Source of the DNA: Silanimonas sp.
GTDB lineage: Bacteria; Pseudomonadota; Gammaproteobacteria; Xanthomonadales; Xanthomonadaceae
NCBI RefSeq assembly: GCF_027530345.1
Contig: NZ_JAPZQK010000018.1
Coordinates: forward strand, 186,001 to 250,000
DNA: 64,000 nucleotides
Direction of reading: 5' to 3'
The position numbers were made by a program, and so were the translations under genes. Below, piece by piece: positions 20,851-33,734 of this stretch; within the stretch, counting starts at the first letter, position 1; each line of letters starts with the position of its first letter. Under the pieces are notes generated by a model. It had not been told where the DNA came from and did not search any database. It worked only from the letters and a program-made list of their open reading frames with translations.

Positions 20851-21012
20851 ACTCGTGGACGCACCGCGGTCTTCGCCGGTTTCATGGGGATGCCTCGAAT
20901 GAGGCGCGCGGATTGTAAGCCCGACCGGGCTTCTGAACAAGGTTTTCACAGCAGCGCCCGAATCGCGTTCAGGCTCAAGCCTCACCGGGGCGATCCGCCC
21001 GCGGTGCGAGGC

Positions 21013-21936
21013 TCAGGAGGCCGCGGCCCAGCGGAACAGCCGCTGCGGGTGCACTACGCCGTCGCGGCCCTCGACCAGCCCCACCGCCCGCCCGCTCGGG
21101 GCGAACGCAGCCATCAGGCCATTCGCGGCGTCGAGGCCGGCCAGGCTCTGGCCGTGACCCAGTTTCAGCACTTCGGCGTCGCTGAGGTTCAGGCGCGGCC
21201 AGTCCGTGAGGGCGGACTCCACCGGCATCAGCAGGCTGTCCAAGGCGGCAAGGCCCGGCTCGCTGTTGCGGTCGATGGCCTCGATCTCGTCGAGCGTGAT
21301 CATCGTCGGGGTGCGGAAGGGCTCGGCCCACAGGCGCCGCAGGGCGACCACATGCGCGCCGCAGCCGAGGTCCTCGCCGATGTCGCGCACGAGGCTTCGC
21401 ACGTAGGTGCCCGAGCCGCAAGTGATGCGCAGGCGCAGCGACGCGCCGTTGATCGAGAGCAGCTCGAGCGCATGGACGTCGACCTCGCGCTCGGCGACCT
21501 CGACGATCTCGCCGCGGCGCGCCTTGGCGTAGAGCGGCTCGCCACCCTGCTTCAGGGCGGAATAGATGGGCGGACGCTGGGCGATGCGGCCGATGTAGCG
21601 CTTCAACACGCGTTCGACCGCATGCGCATCGAGCAGCGGCACGGGGCGCTCACGCAGCACCTGGCCGTCCGCATCATCGGTGTCGGTGACGACGCCAAGC
21701 CGCGCCTCGGTTTCGTAGGACTTGCGCGCGCCGAGCATCAGTCCCGCCACCTTGGTGGCTTCGCCGAAGCAGATCGGCAGCAGGCCGGTCGCGAGCGGAT
21801 CGAGGCTGCCGGTGTGGCCGGCCTTCTCCGCACGGAAATGCTTGCGGACGCGCTGCAGCGCGGCGTTCGAACTCAGGCCAGCCGGCTTGTCCAGCAGCAG
21901 CAGGCCATCGAGGGAACGGAAAGGAAGACGGTGCAT
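21013..21936 (-). CDS. truB: tRNA pseudouridine(55) synthase
   Basis: 307 aa; LDGLLLLDKPAGLSSN, KAGHTGSLDPLATGLLP. Confidence 0.96.
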   Translation of the reverse strand: MHRLPFRSLDGLLLLDKPAGLSSNAALQRVRKHFRAEKAGHTGSLDPLATGLLPICFGEATKVAGLMLGARKSYETEARLGVVTDTDDADGQVLRERPVPLLDAHAVERVLKRYIGRIAQRPPIYSALKQGGEPLYAKARRGEIVEVAEREVDVHALELLSINGASLRLRITCGSGTYVRSLVRDIGEDLGCGAHVVALRRLWAEPFRTPTMITLDEIEAIDRNSEPGLAALDSLLMPVESALTDWPRLNLSDAEVLKLGHGQSLAGLDAANGLMAAFAPSGRAVGLVEGRDGVVHPQRLFRWAAAS

Positions 21937-21989
21937 GGGGGGAGTCCTCGATGAGGATCGGCCGCCGCGGCGCCCCGAGGGGCGCGGCG

Positions 21990-22421
21990 TCAGTGGGCGC
22001 CGCGGGACGACGGCGTATCGCCGGGGGCGTCGTCGCTCGAGGCTTCGCCGTTTGCCTCGCGGATCACGGCATCCTGCTTGGCGGCTTCGCGCAGCAGAAG
22101 CTCGATCTTCTCGCCGCGATCGACGGATTCGTCGTAATGGAAATGCAGCTCGGGCACCTGGCGGATGCGCAACATCTTGCCCAACTGCTGGCGGAAGCCC
22201 TTCGAGAGCTCGTTCAGGGCCTTCACGACCTCGAGCGAGCGCTCCGGCTTCAGTGCGGTCACCCAGACCTTCGCGTGCGACAGGTCACGCGTGACCTCCA
22301 CGTCGGAGACGCTCGCGGAGGGCAGCGAATGCTCGCGCACGGCCTCGTGCACCATGACGCCCAGCTCCCGGCGGAACTGGGCCGAGAGACGATCGGTGCG
22401 CGAGAAGGAACGCTTCGGCAT
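21990..22421 (-). CDS. rbfA: 30S ribosome-binding factor A
   Basis: [24 protein letters not shown]... ; start overlaps the infB stop by 1 nt; ORF-track start is upstream of this. Confidence 0.92.
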   Translation of the reverse strand: MPKRSFSRTDRLSAQFRRELGVMVHEAVREHSLPSASVSDVEVTRDLSHAKVWVTALKPERSLEVVKALNELSKGFRQQLGKMLRIRQVPELHFHYDESVDRGEKIELLLREAAKQDAVIREANGEASSDDAPGDTPSSRGAH

Positions 22422-25057
22422 CAGAGCGACCGCGCCACTTCGATGCGCTCGAAGCATTCGATCATGTCACCCGGCTTGACGTCGTTGTACGCCTTCACCG
22501 CGATGCCGCACTCGGTGCCGGAACGCACTTCCTCGACGTTGTCCTTGAAGCGGCGCAGCGACTCCAGTTCGCCCTGGAAGATGACGGTCTGGTTGCGCAG
22601 CACGCGGATCGGCTTCGACTTCTTGACCGTGCCCTCGACGACCAGCGAACCGGCGACGGCGCCGAACTTCGAGCTGCGGAACACGTCGCGGACTTCGGCC
22701 ACGCCGATGATCTCTTCGCGGATTTCCTTGCCGAGCAGACCCGACGCGACCTGCTTCACCTGGTCGATGACGTCGTAGATGATCGAGAAGTAGCGCAGGT
22801 CGAGGCCATTGCCCTCGATGACCTTGCGCGCGGCCGCGTCGGCACGGACGTTGAAGCCGATGACGACGGCCTTGGCCGCGGCGGCCATGACGGCCTCGGA
22901 CTCGGTGATGCCACCGACGCCCGACTGGATCACATTGATCTTGATCAGGTCGTTGGACAGCGCGACCAGCGAGTCACGCAGCGCTTCCACCGAACCCTGC
23001 ACGTCGGCCTTGATCAGCAGGTTGAGCTGCTGCTGGCCTTCGCCCTTGCCCATCTGGGCCATGATGTCTTCCATGCGGCCGGCCTGCTTGACCAGCTTCG
23101 CCTCGCGAACCTTGGCCTCGCGCTGCTGGGCGACGTCCTTGGCGAGGCGCTCGTCGGCCACGACCACGAAGTCGTCACCCGAGTTCGGCACGCCGGAGAG
23201 GCCGAGCAGCACCACCGGGATCGACGGGCCGGCCGAATCGACCTGCTTGCCGCCTTCGTCGAACAGCGCGCGCACTCGGCCGTACTGCGTGCCGCAGACC
23301 AGGTAGTCGCCCTTCGACAGCGTGCCCTGCTGCACCAGCACCGTGGCGACCGGGCCGCGGCCCTTGTCGAGCGAGGACTCGATGACGGTACCCGCCGCCT
23401 TGCCGTCGACCGGCGCGGAGAGTTCCATCACCTCGGCCTGGACCAGGATCGCGTCGAGCAGCGCGTCGATGCCCATGCCCGTCTTCGCCGAGACGCCGAT
23501 GAACGGCGTGTCGCCGCCCCACTCTTCCGGCGTCACTTCGTGCTGGGCGAGGCCGTTGCGCAGGTTGTCGATGTTGATGTTCGGCTTGTCCATCTTGTTC
23601 ATCGCGACCACCAGCGGCACCTGGGCGGCGCGCGCGTGCTTGATCGCTTCGATGGTCTGCGGCATGACGCCGTCGTCCGCCGCGACCACCAGCACCACCA
23701 GGTCGGTGAGCTTGGCGCCGCGCGCACGCATGGCGGTGAACGCCGAGTGGCCCGGGGTGTCGAGGAAGGTGACGACGCCCTTGCCGGTTTCGACGTGGTA
23801 GGCGCCGATGTGCTGGGTGATGCCGCCGGCTTCGCCGGAAGCCACCTTGGTGCGACGGATGTAGTCGAGCAGCGAGGTCTTGCCGTGGTCGACGTGGCCC
23901 ATGATCGTGACGACCGGCGGACGCGTGCTGCGCTCGCCCTGGTCGGCTTCGATGTGCGCGGCCAGCGCCAGCTCGGCGTCATCCTCGGTGGCACGGACGG
24001 CCTTGTGGCCCAATTCCTCGACGACGAGCACCGCGGTGTCGTGGTCGATGGTCTGGTTCAAGGTGGCCATGACGCCCATCTTGAACAGCGCCTTCACCAC
24101 CTCGCCGCCCTTCATCGCCAGCTTGTTGGCGAGATCGCCGACGCTGATGGCTTCACCGACGGCCACTTCACGCATCACCGGCGCGGTCGGGCGCGAGAAC
24201 GCGTGCGGACCGGCGTTGTTGTTGCTGCTGTTGCTGTGGCGCGAAGGTTCCTGGCGGCCACGACCACCCGGCTTGCGCTTGTTGTTGCCCGTGTTGCGAC
24301 GCGCATGCGCGCCTTCGCTAAGGTGCAGCTGGCCACCGACGAAACGGCCACTGCGATCATCTTCCGGAGCACCCTCGACCTTGCCGCCGGGCTTGCCGCG
24401 GCGGTTGGCGGCCTCGCGGGCACGCGCCGCCAGTTCGGCGTCGGCGCGGCTCGGCATCTGGATGACGGGACGCGTCGTCGGACGCGCATCGGCCGGATTC
24501 TCGGCGGCGGGGGCCGCTGCCGGCTCCGCAGCTCGCTCGACCGGGCGCTCGTCGGCGACCGGATCGGTCGCGGCGGCCGGCGTTGCCGAGGGCGCACGAG
24601 CGGCCTTGTCGGCGGCTTCCTGGTCACGGCGGCGACGATCGGCCTCGTCCAGCGCCTTGCGCTCGGCGTCCGAGCGGGCCTGCGACTCGGCCAGCTTGCG
24701 GGCGGCTTCCTCGCGCTCGGCGTCCGGGCCGCTCGGGGCGACATCGGCGCGCTTCACGTAGGTGCGCTTCTGACGGACTTCGACGGCGACGGTGGCCTTG
24801 GTCTTGCCGCCACCGACCGTCAGCTCTTCGACCTTGCGGCGCTGGAGCGTGATGCGGCTGGGGCCGGCTTCCTCGGCGGGTTTTTCATCCTTGCCATGGG
24901 TGCGGCGCAGGAAGCCGAGCAGCTTCATCTTCTCGGTGCTGCTGACCACCTGGTCCGGCCCGGTGAACTGCATGCCTGCGCCGGAGAGCTGCTCAAGCAG
25001 CTTCTCGACGGGCAGGTTCAGCACCTTGGCCAGGGAGCGGACGGTGACCTCGGACAT
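22421..25057 (-). CDS. infB: Translation initiation factor IF-2
   Basis: 878 aa; [24 protein letters not shown] GTPase motifs; long charged N-terminal region. Confidence 0.98.
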   Translation of the reverse strand: MSEVTVRSLAKVLNLPVEKLLEQLSGAGMQFTGPDQVVSSTEKMKLLGFLRRTHGKDEKPAEEAGPSRITLQRRKVEELTVGGGKTKATVAVEVRQKRTYVKRADVAPSGPDAEREEAARKLAESQARSDAERKALDEADRRRRDQEAADKAARAPSATPAAATDPVADERPVERAAEPAAAPAAENPADARPTTRPVIQMPSRADAELAARAREAANRRGKPGGKVEGAPEDDRSGRFVGGQLHLSEGAHARRNTGNNKRKPGGRGRQEPSRHSNSSNNNAGPHAFSRPTAPVMREVAVGEAISVGDLANKLAMKGGEVVKALFKMGVMATLNQTIDHDTAVLVVEELGHKAVRATEDDAELALAAHIEADQGERSTRPPVVTIMGHVDHGKTSLLDYIRRTKVASGEAGGITQHIGAYHVETGKGVVTFLDTPGHSAFTAMRARGAKLTDLVVLVVAADDGVMPQTIEAIKHARAAQVPLVVAMNKMDKPNINIDNLRNGLAQHEVTPEEWGGDTPFIGVSAKTGMGIDALLDAILVQAEVMELSAPVDGKAAGTVIESSLDKGRGPVATVLVQQGTLSKGDYLVCGTQYGRVRALFDEGGKQVDSAGPSIPVVLLGLSGVPNSGDDFVVVADERLAKDVAQQREAKVREAKLVKQAGRMEDIMAQMGKGEGQQQLNLLIKADVQGSVEALRDSLVALSNDLIKINVIQSGVGGITESEAVMAAAAKAVVIGFNVRADAAARKVIEGNGLDLRYFSIIYDVIDQVKQVASGLLGKEIREEIIGVAEVRDVFRSSKFGAVAGSLVVEGTVKKSKPIRVLRNQTVIFQGELESLRRFKDNVEEVRSGTECGIAVKAYNDVKPGDMIECFERIEVARSL

Positions 25058-25127
25058 TCGGAAGGGCTTCCTTGGATGCTTTGCGCGCGGGGCGCTGGAT
25101 TAAACGTACGGTGCGTGCAGGACGGGC

Positions 25128-26615
25128 TCAGGCGAACCAGTGCTTGCGCGCTTCCATGATGAGAGCGGCGGCGCGGGCGTCGTCCATGCCTTCGATGTCG
25201 GCGATCTCGTCGACGGCCATCTCGGCGAGGTCGTCGCGCGTGACGATGCCGCGCGAGGACAGCGCGTAGGCGGTGGCTTCGTCCATGCCTTCGAGCGACA
25301 GCAGGTCTTCCGCCGGCTTGTGCTCCTCGAGGTTCTCCTCGACGGCCAGCGCCTCGGTGAGCAGCGCGTCGCGGGCGCGGGCACGCAGTTCCTCGACGAT
25401 GTCCTCGTCGAAGCCTTCGACGGCCAGCAGCTCGGCGACCGGCACGTAGGCGATTTCCTCGACGGTGTTGAAGCCCTCGCCCACCAGGATGCCGGCGATT
25501 TCCTCGTCGACTTCGAGCTTGTCCATGAACAGCTTGCGCGAATTGGCCTGCTCGGCCTCCGACTTCGCCGAGATCTGGTCCTGCGTCATCACGTTGAGCT
25601 GCCAGCCCGTGAGGCGGCTGGCGAGGCGGACGTTCTGACCGCCCTTGCCGATCGCCTGCGCGAGCTTCTCCTCGGCGACAGCGAGGTCCATCGCGTGGCG
25701 CTCTTCGTCGACGATGATCGACTGCACTTCCGCCGGCGCCATCGCGTTGATGACGAACTGCGCGGAGTTGTCCGACCACAGCACGATGTCGATGCGCTCG
25801 CCGTTCAACTCGTTGCTGACGGCCTGCACGCGCGAACCGCGCATGCCGATGCAGGCGCCGATCGGATCGGTGCGATGGTCATGCGCGAGCACGGCGATCT
25901 TGGCGCGGTCGCCGGCGTCGCGCGCGGCGGCCTTGATTTCGACCAGGCCCTGGCCCACTTCCGGCACTTCGAGCTTGAACAGCTCGATCATGAATTCCGG
26001 CGCCGTGCGGCTGATGAAGAGCTGCGGGCCGCGCGATTCCGAGCGCACCTCGTAGAGGAAGCCGCGCACGCGATCACCCGGACGCAGGGCGTCGCGCGGG
26101 ATCGACTTGTCCTTCGGGATGAAGGCTTCGGCGTTGCCGCCGAGGTCCACGTAGATGTTGCCGCGCTCGGCGCGCTTGACGACGCCGGTGACGAGCTCGC
26201 CCACGCGGTCGCTCCACGCATCGACCACCTGCTGGCGCTCGGCCTCACGGACGCGCTGCACGATGACCTGCTTGGCGGCCTGCGCGCTGATGCGGCCGAA
26301 CTCCGGGTTCTCGATCTGCTCTTCGATGAACTCGCCGACCTCGGCGCCTTCGCGCTCGTCGACCGCGTCCATCAAGCGGATCATCCGGTCCGGCGATTCC
26401 ATCACCACGTCGTCGGCCACGACTTCCCAGCGACGGAACGTCTCGTAGTTGCCGTCCTTCGGGTTGATCGCGACGCGGCAGGCGACGTCCTGCTCCGGGT
26501 AACGCTTCTTGGCGGCGGACGCCAACGCGGCCTCCATCGCCTCGAGGATGACCTGGCGCGGCACGCCCTTTTCATTGGCGACCGCTTCGATGACCAGCAA
26601 CAGTTCCTTGCTCAT
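25128..26615 (-). CDS. nusA: Transcription termination/antitermination protein NusA
   Basis: 495 aa; S1, KH and C-terminal acidic repeat regions; KEL...VIEAVANEKGVPR. Confidence 0.97.
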   Translation of the reverse strand: MSKELLLVIEAVANEKGVPRQVILEAMEAALASAAKKRYPEQDVACRVAINPKDGNYETFRRWEVVADDVVMESPDRMIRLMDAVDEREGAEVGEFIEEQIENPEFGRISAQAAKQVIVQRVREAERQQVVDAWSDRVGELVTGVVKRAERGNIYVDLGGNAEAFIPKDKSIPRDALRPGDRVRGFLYEVRSESRGPQLFISRTAPEFMIELFKLEVPEVGQGLVEIKAAARDAGDRAKIAVLAHDHRTDPIGACIGMRGSRVQAVSNELNGERIDIVLWSDNSAQFVINAMAPAEVQSIIVDEERHAMDLAVAEEKLAQAIGKGGQNVRLASRLTGWQLNVMTQDQISAKSEAEQANSRKLFMDKLEVDEEIAGILVGEGFNTVEEIAYVPVAELLAVEGFDEDIVEELRARARDALLTEALAVEENLEEHKPAEDLLSLEGMDEATAYALSSRGIVTRDDLAEMAVDEIADIEGMDDARAAALIMEARKHWFA

Positions 26616-26650
26616 GCTTGACTCCGCGACAGCGCGACCTGGGGCCGGCT

Positions 26651-27217
26651 TCAGTGGGTTCCGGGTGATTTCGAATTCGGGGTTTCGGCGCGCTTGCGGC
26701 GCGGACGGGGTGCTTTCGGCGCCGCCGTCTCGAGGCCCAGCGCCGCGTAATCCGGCACCAGCCTCGCCTTGTCGATGTTGTCGAACGAGACGGCGAACTC
26801 GCCGCCGTTCTCGAGGCCGATGACCAGGAGTTCGCCTTCGGCGCGCAGGATCGCACCCTGCACCCGGCGACGACCGTCCTGCGGCAGCGCCAGCGCCACC
26901 TTGACCTGTTGGCCGGCGAAGCGGGTCGCCTGCGCGGCGTTGAAGATCAGGCGATCAAGGCCCGGCGACGAGACTTCGAGCGTGTAAGCGCTGGCGATCG
27001 GATCGTTCACGTCCATCACCGCCGACACCTCGCGGCTGACCGCTTCGCAATCTTCGACGGTGACGTGGCGCTCTCCCGAGGCGACGTCGATATACAGGCG
27101 CAGCAGGCCGTGGCTGCGCGAGGGCGCGAACTCGATGCCCTGCAGCTCGAGGCCGAGGCCAAGGCCTTCGACGACGGGGGCGAGCATGGCGGTGAGTTCT
27201 TCGGTCTTGGTGCTCAT
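26651..27217 (-). CDS. rimP: Ribosome maturation factor RimP
   Basis: 188 aa from MSTKTEELTAMLAPVVEGLGLGLELQGIEF; LEVSSPGLDR motif; upstream of nusA. Confidence 0.93.
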   Translation of the reverse strand: MSTKTEELTAMLAPVVEGLGLGLELQGIEFAPSRSHGLLRLYIDVASGERHVTVEDCEAVSREVSAVMDVNDPIASAYTLEVSSPGLDRLIFNAAQATRFAGQQVKVALALPQDGRRRVQGAILRAEGELLVIGLENGGEFAVSFDNIDKARLVPDYAALGLETAAPKAPRPRRKRAETPNSKSPGTH

Positions 27218-27241
27218 GGGCCTGCGCGAAAAAACGGAAAC

Positions 27242-27264
27242 AAAAAAGGGCCGAGAGGCCCTTT
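27242..27264 (-). terminator. Intrinsic terminator/attenuator between tRNA-fMet and rimP
   Basis: Minus strand AAAGGGCC-tctc-GGCCCTTT followed by T tract (cccttttttg). Confidence 0.75.
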
Positions 27265-27357
27265 CCGGTACATCCAATTTCCGGGGGCCGGAACCCCTCG
27301 AGAGGGACTTCCAACCCAGCCTGACGTCGATCCGGAGCAGAGGATACGACGCGAAAC

Positions 27358-27434
27358 TGGTAGCGGGGGCAGGATTTGAACCTGCGACCTTCGGGTTATG
27401 AGCCCGACGAGCTGCCAGACTGCTCCACCCCGCA
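27358..27434 (-). tRNA. tRNA-fMet (CAT), initiator type
   Basis: 77 nt cloverleaf TGCGGGG-TG-GAGC...; anticodon loop CTCATAA on a TCGGG/CCCGA stem with three consecutive G-C pairs; TTCAAAT T-loop; encoded ACCA. Confidence 0.93.
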
Positions 27435-27489
27435 GCAGAGACCGCGAGTATACGGGGTTACCTGCGTCCCACGCAAGCACCATGTTCGA

Positions 27490-28932
27490 TCATGCGAATG
27501 CGGCGCGCGTCCAGGCCATGATCAGGTTGGCGAACACGCCGAGAACCAGCAACGCGATCGCGTTCGTGGCGAACACGAAGCGCAGCGTCGCGTCGCCGTG
27601 GACGACCGCAAGGTCGCGCTCCGGTTCGTCGAAGAACATGACCTTGATGACGCGCAGGTAGTAGAACGCACCGATCACGGCCATCACGACGCCGGCGATG
27701 GCGAGCCACAGCAGGTCGGCCTGGACGGCGGCGCGGATGGCTTCCAGCTTGGCCCAGAAGCCGAGCAGCGGCGGAAGGCCAGCCAGCGACGCCATGACGA
27801 TCAGAATTAGCGTGGCGTGGAACGGGCTCTTCTGCCACAAGCCCTTGTAGTCCGCGATCGACTCGGCCTCGAAGCCCTGTCGCGACATCAGGATGATCGC
27901 GCCGAAGGCGGCGGCCGCCGAGATCGCATAGCTGATGGCATAGAACATCGCGGCCGAATAACCGGTGGGACCGGCGTTGGCGAGCGCCATGAACAGGAAG
28001 CCGACGTGCGAAATCGTCGAGTACGCGAGCATGCGCTTGAGGTTCGTCTGCGCCAGCGCCAGCAGGTTGCCGATCACGAGCGACAGCAGGGCCAGCCACG
28101 CCACCATCTGCGACCATTCCGCCGAAGTGGCACCAAGGCCCGACTCCAGCAAGCGGTAGGCGAAGCCGAAGGCCGCGATCTTCGGCACCGAGCCGATGAA
28201 CAGCGTGATGGCCGTCGGGGCGCCCTGGTAGACGTCCGGAACCCACATGTGGAACGGCGCGGCGCCGAACTTGAACGACACACCAACCAGCACGAACACG
28301 ACGCCGAACAGCAGCAGGCTGCGGTCGCCGAGGCTAGCAGCCGCCTGGTGCACGGCCTCGAGGTCGAGGCTTCCGGTGGCGCCGTAGATCATGGACATGC
28401 CGTACAGGAGCAGGCCGGAGGCCAGCGCACCGAGCACGAAGTACTTCATGGCGGCTTCGGACGAGACCTTGTTGTCGCGATCCATGGCGACGAGGCCGTA
28501 GGAGCTGAGGGCCAGCATCTCGAGGCCGAGGTACAGCGTGACCATGTTGCCGGCCGACACCATGACCATCATGCCGAGCAGCGCGAACAGCACGATCGCG
28601 TAGAACTCGCCGGCCATCAGGCCTCGCTCGGTCAGATACGGGCGGGCATAGGCCAGCGCGAGACCGGTGGTGATGCACATCGCGATCTTCAGCACGTCGG
28701 CCAAGGTGTCGCGGACGAACATGCCGCCGAAGGCCGAGATCGGGTCGCCGGCGAGGCCGCGGCCGACCAGCAGGGCAGTCACCAGCAGCGACAGCAGCGC
28801 GAGAAAGTGGATCAGGCCGCGTCGTTTGGCATCGACGAAGAGATCGGCAAGCAGCAGGCCGAACGCGGCGCCGCAGAGCACAATCTCGGGAAGGACGGGG
28901 ACCAGGTCCGCGGCGGTGGGCAGGGGCATCAT
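27490..28932 (-). CDS. nuoN: NADH-quinone oxidoreductase subunit N
   Basis: 480 aa hydrophobic, last gene of the nuo operon, proton-pumping antiporter-like family. Confidence 0.95.
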   Translation of the reverse strand: MMPLPTAADLVPVLPEIVLCGAAFGLLLADLFVDAKRRGLIHFLALLSLLVTALLVGRGLAGDPISAFGGMFVRDTLADVLKIAMCITTGLALAYARPYLTERGLMAGEFYAIVLFALLGMMVMVSAGNMVTLYLGLEMLALSSYGLVAMDRDNKVSSEAAMKYFVLGALASGLLLYGMSMIYGATGSLDLEAVHQAAASLGDRSLLLFGVVFVLVGVSFKFGAAPFHMWVPDVYQGAPTAITLFIGSVPKIAAFGFAYRLLESGLGATSAEWSQMVAWLALLSLVIGNLLALAQTNLKRMLAYSTISHVGFLFMALANAGPTGYSAAMFYAISYAISAAAAFGAIILMSRQGFEAESIADYKGLWQKSPFHATLILIVMASLAGLPPLLGFWAKLEAIRAAVQADLLWLAIAGVVMAVIGAFYYLRVIKVMFFDEPERDLAVVHGDATLRFVFATNAIALLVLGVFANLIMAWTRAAFA

Positions 28933-28948
28933 CGCGATCAGGTCTCCG

Positions 28949-30493
28949 TCACGGCGTCACGAGTTTGGTGGCCGACAGCTGCGAAACCAGCTGAACCACG
29001 GACGCGTCCATCAGGTCGGTCAAGGGCTTCGGATAGACGCCAAGCAGCAGCACGCCGACGGCGAACAGGCCCAGCACCCAGGCTTCCCGGGCATTGATCT
29101 CGGTGAGCTCGGCCACATGGCTGTTGGCGACCTCACCGAACAGGATGCGCTTCACCATCCACAGCGTGTAGGCGGCACCGAGAATCAAGGTCGTGGCGGC
29201 GATGAAGCCGATCCAAGGCTTGGCCTGGAAGGCGGCCAGGATGACCATGAACTCACCCACGAAGCCCGACGTGCCCGGCAGGCCGGCGTTGGCCATCGCG
29301 AACAGCACGAAGAAGCCGCCGAACCAAGGCATGACGTTCATCACGCCGCCGTAGTCCTTGATCATTCGGGTGTGCATGCGGTCGTAGAGCACGCCGACGC
29401 AGCTGAACATCGCGCCGGACACGAAGCCGTGCGAAATCATCTGCACCATCGCGCCCTGCAGGCCGAGCTCCGCGGCGTCCTGGCGGACGTCGCCACCGCG
29501 CATCAGGCCGAAGGCGATGAAGATGCCCAGCGTCACGAAACCCATGTGGGCGATCGACGAATACGCGATCAGCTTCTTCATGTCCTCCTGCACCAGCGCC
29601 ACGAGGCCGATGTAGGCCACGGCGACCAGCGAGAAGGCGATGACCAGCCACGCCCACTCGGCGCCCGCGTCGGGGACGATTGGCAGCGTGAAGCGGATGA
29701 AGCCGTAGCCGCCGATCTTCAGCATGATCGCCGCCAGCACCACGGAGCCGGCGGTCGGCGCTTCGACGTGGGCATCCGGCAGCCAGGTGTGCACCGGGAA
29801 CATCGGGATCTTCACCGCGAAGGCGGCGAAGAAGGCGAAGAACAACCAGGTCTGCTCGGTGGCCGTGAGCTGCAGCGTGTAGAGGTCCGCCAGCTGGAAG
29901 CTGGCGCCGCCATCCAACCGCTCGCCACTCACGATGTACAGGTAAACCAGCCCCACGAGCATGAATACCGAGCCGAGGAAGGTGTACAGGAAGAACTTGA
30001 GGCTGGCGTAGACGCGGTTCGCACCGCCCCAGACGCCGATCACGATGAACATCGGGATCAGCATCGCCTCGAAGAACACGTAGAACAAGATGGCGTCCTG
30101 CGCGGCGAACACGCCGATCATCAGGCTTTCGAGCACCAGGAACGCCGCGTAGTACTGGTGCACGCGGCGCTCGACCGAACCCCAAGCCCCCATCAGCACC
30201 AGCACGCTGGTGATCGTGGTGAGCAGGATCAGCGCCACCGCGATGCCGTCGACCCCGAGGTGGTAGAAGATGTCGAAGGCCGGGATCCACTCGCGCTTCT
30301 CGACGAACTGCATCGAGGCCGACGACGCATCGAAGCCGGTGTAGAGCGGGATGCTCAGCGCAAGCGTCGCCAGCGCGACCAACAGCGCGAACCACTTCGC
30401 CTGCGTGCCGCGCGACTCACCGAAATAGAGCGTGGCCAGACCGCCCAGGAGGGGCAGCCAGATCAGGGCGCTCAGCAGGGGAAAACCATCCAT
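28949..30493 (-). CDS. nuoM: NADH-quinone oxidoreductase subunit M
   Basis: 514 aa; FPVHTWLPDAHVEAPTAGSVVLAAIMLKIGGYG. Confidence 0.96.
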   Translation of the reverse strand: MDGFPLLSALIWLPLLGGLATLYFGESRGTQAKWFALLVALATLALSIPLYTGFDASSASMQFVEKREWIPAFDIFYHLGVDGIAVALILLTTITSVLVLMGAWGSVERRVHQYYAAFLVLESLMIGVFAAQDAILFYVFFEAMLIPMFIVIGVWGGANRVYASLKFFLYTFLGSVFMLVGLVYLYIVSGERLDGGASFQLADLYTLQLTATEQTWLFFAFFAAFAVKIPMFPVHTWLPDAHVEAPTAGSVVLAAIMLKIGGYGFIRFTLPIVPDAGAEWAWLVIAFSLVAVAYIGLVALVQEDMKKLIAYSSIAHMGFVTLGIFIAFGLMRGGDVRQDAAELGLQGAMVQMISHGFVSGAMFSCVGVLYDRMHTRMIKDYGGVMNVMPWFGGFFVLFAMANAGLPGTSGFVGEFMVILAAFQAKPWIGFIAATTLILGAAYTLWMVKRILFGEVANSHVAELTEINAREAWVLGLFAVGVLLLGVYPKPLTDLMDASVVQLVSQLSATKLVTP

Positions 30494-30512
30494 CAGGGCG
30501 TCCTTGGTCGGT

Positions 30513-32768
<2,256 letters not shown>

Positions 32769-32769
32769 G

Positions 32770-33075
32770 TCAGCCCTTCATCGCGTCGAGTTCAGCCACG
32801 TTGATCGTCCGCGTGTTGCGGAACAGCGTGACGAGGATGGCGAGGCCGATGGCGGCTTCGGCCGCGGCAACCGTCAGGATGAAGAACACGAACACCTGCC
32901 CGTGAACGTCGCCGAGGAAGCGCGAGAACGCCACGAAGTTGATGTTCACCGCCAGCAGCATCAACTCGATGCACATCAGCAGGACGATGACGTTCTTGCG
33001 ATTGATGATGATGCCGGCGACCGACAGCGCGAACAGGATCGCGCCCAGGGTCAGGAAGTGGCCGAGGGTGATCAT
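32770..33075 (-). CDS. nuoK: NADH-quinone oxidoreductase subunit K
   Basis: 101 aa from [36 protein letters not shown]. Confidence 0.95.
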   Translation of the reverse strand: MITLGHFLTLGAILFALSVAGIIINRKNVIVLLMCIELMLLAVNINFVAFSRFLGDVHGQVFVFFILTVAAAEAAIGLAILVTLFRNTRTINVAELDAMKG

Positions 33076-33725
33076 GCGTCGCCCTCCTCGCGGCGGACTT
33101 CCGCCGCCATCTTGATCACGCGCACGCGATCCTCCTTGCGGACCGCCGACTGCTTGGCCGGGTCCTGGTGGCGGGCGCCCGGACGACGACGCAACGTCAG
33201 CATCACGGCGGCCAGGATGGCCACGGTGAGCAGGACGGCGGCGACTTCGAACGGGAAGAGGTAACCCGAGAACAAAGCCCGTCCGATCCACTCCAGGTTG
33301 GAGCAGGGCTCGAACGCGGCGACGCCCGCCGACGCGCAGTTCACCGCGGCCGCGGGATCAGCGGAGGGGAACGCGATGTTGCGCTTGCCGGTCGTGACAC
33401 CGAGAAGCACCAGCATCTGGATGAACATCAGGCCCGCGACGGTCGCCGCCACGGGCAGGTAGCGCGCGAAGCCCTCGCGGAGCGGCGCCGTGTTGATGTC
33501 GAGCATCATCACCACGAACAGGAACAGCACCATCACGGCGCCCACGTACACGAGCACCAGGGCAACGCCGAGGAACTCGGCCTGCAGCAGCAGGAACAGG
33601 CAGGCGGTTGAGAAGAACGTCAGCACGAGGCAGAGCACCGCGTGCACGGGGTTCTTGAACAGGATGACGCCGAGGGCCGAAGCCACCGCCATCGCCGCGA
33701 AGAGGTAGAACGCGATCAGTTCCAT
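33072..33725 (-). CDS. nuoJ: NADH-quinone oxidoreductase subunit J
   Basis: 217 aa; [17 protein letters not shown]; 4-nt overlap with nuoK. Confidence 0.95.
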   Translation of the reverse strand: MELIAFYLFAAMAVASALGVILFKNPVHAVLCLVLTFFSTACLFLLLQAEFLGVALVLVYVGAVMVLFLFVVMMLDINTAPLREGFARYLPVAATVAGLMFIQMLVLLGVTTGKRNIAFPSADPAAAVNCASAGVAAFEPCSNLEWIGRALFSGYLFPFEVAAVLLTVAILAAVMLTLRRRPGARHQDPAKQSAVRKEDRVRVIKMAAEVRREEGDA

Positions 33726-33734
33726 CGTCTGTCC

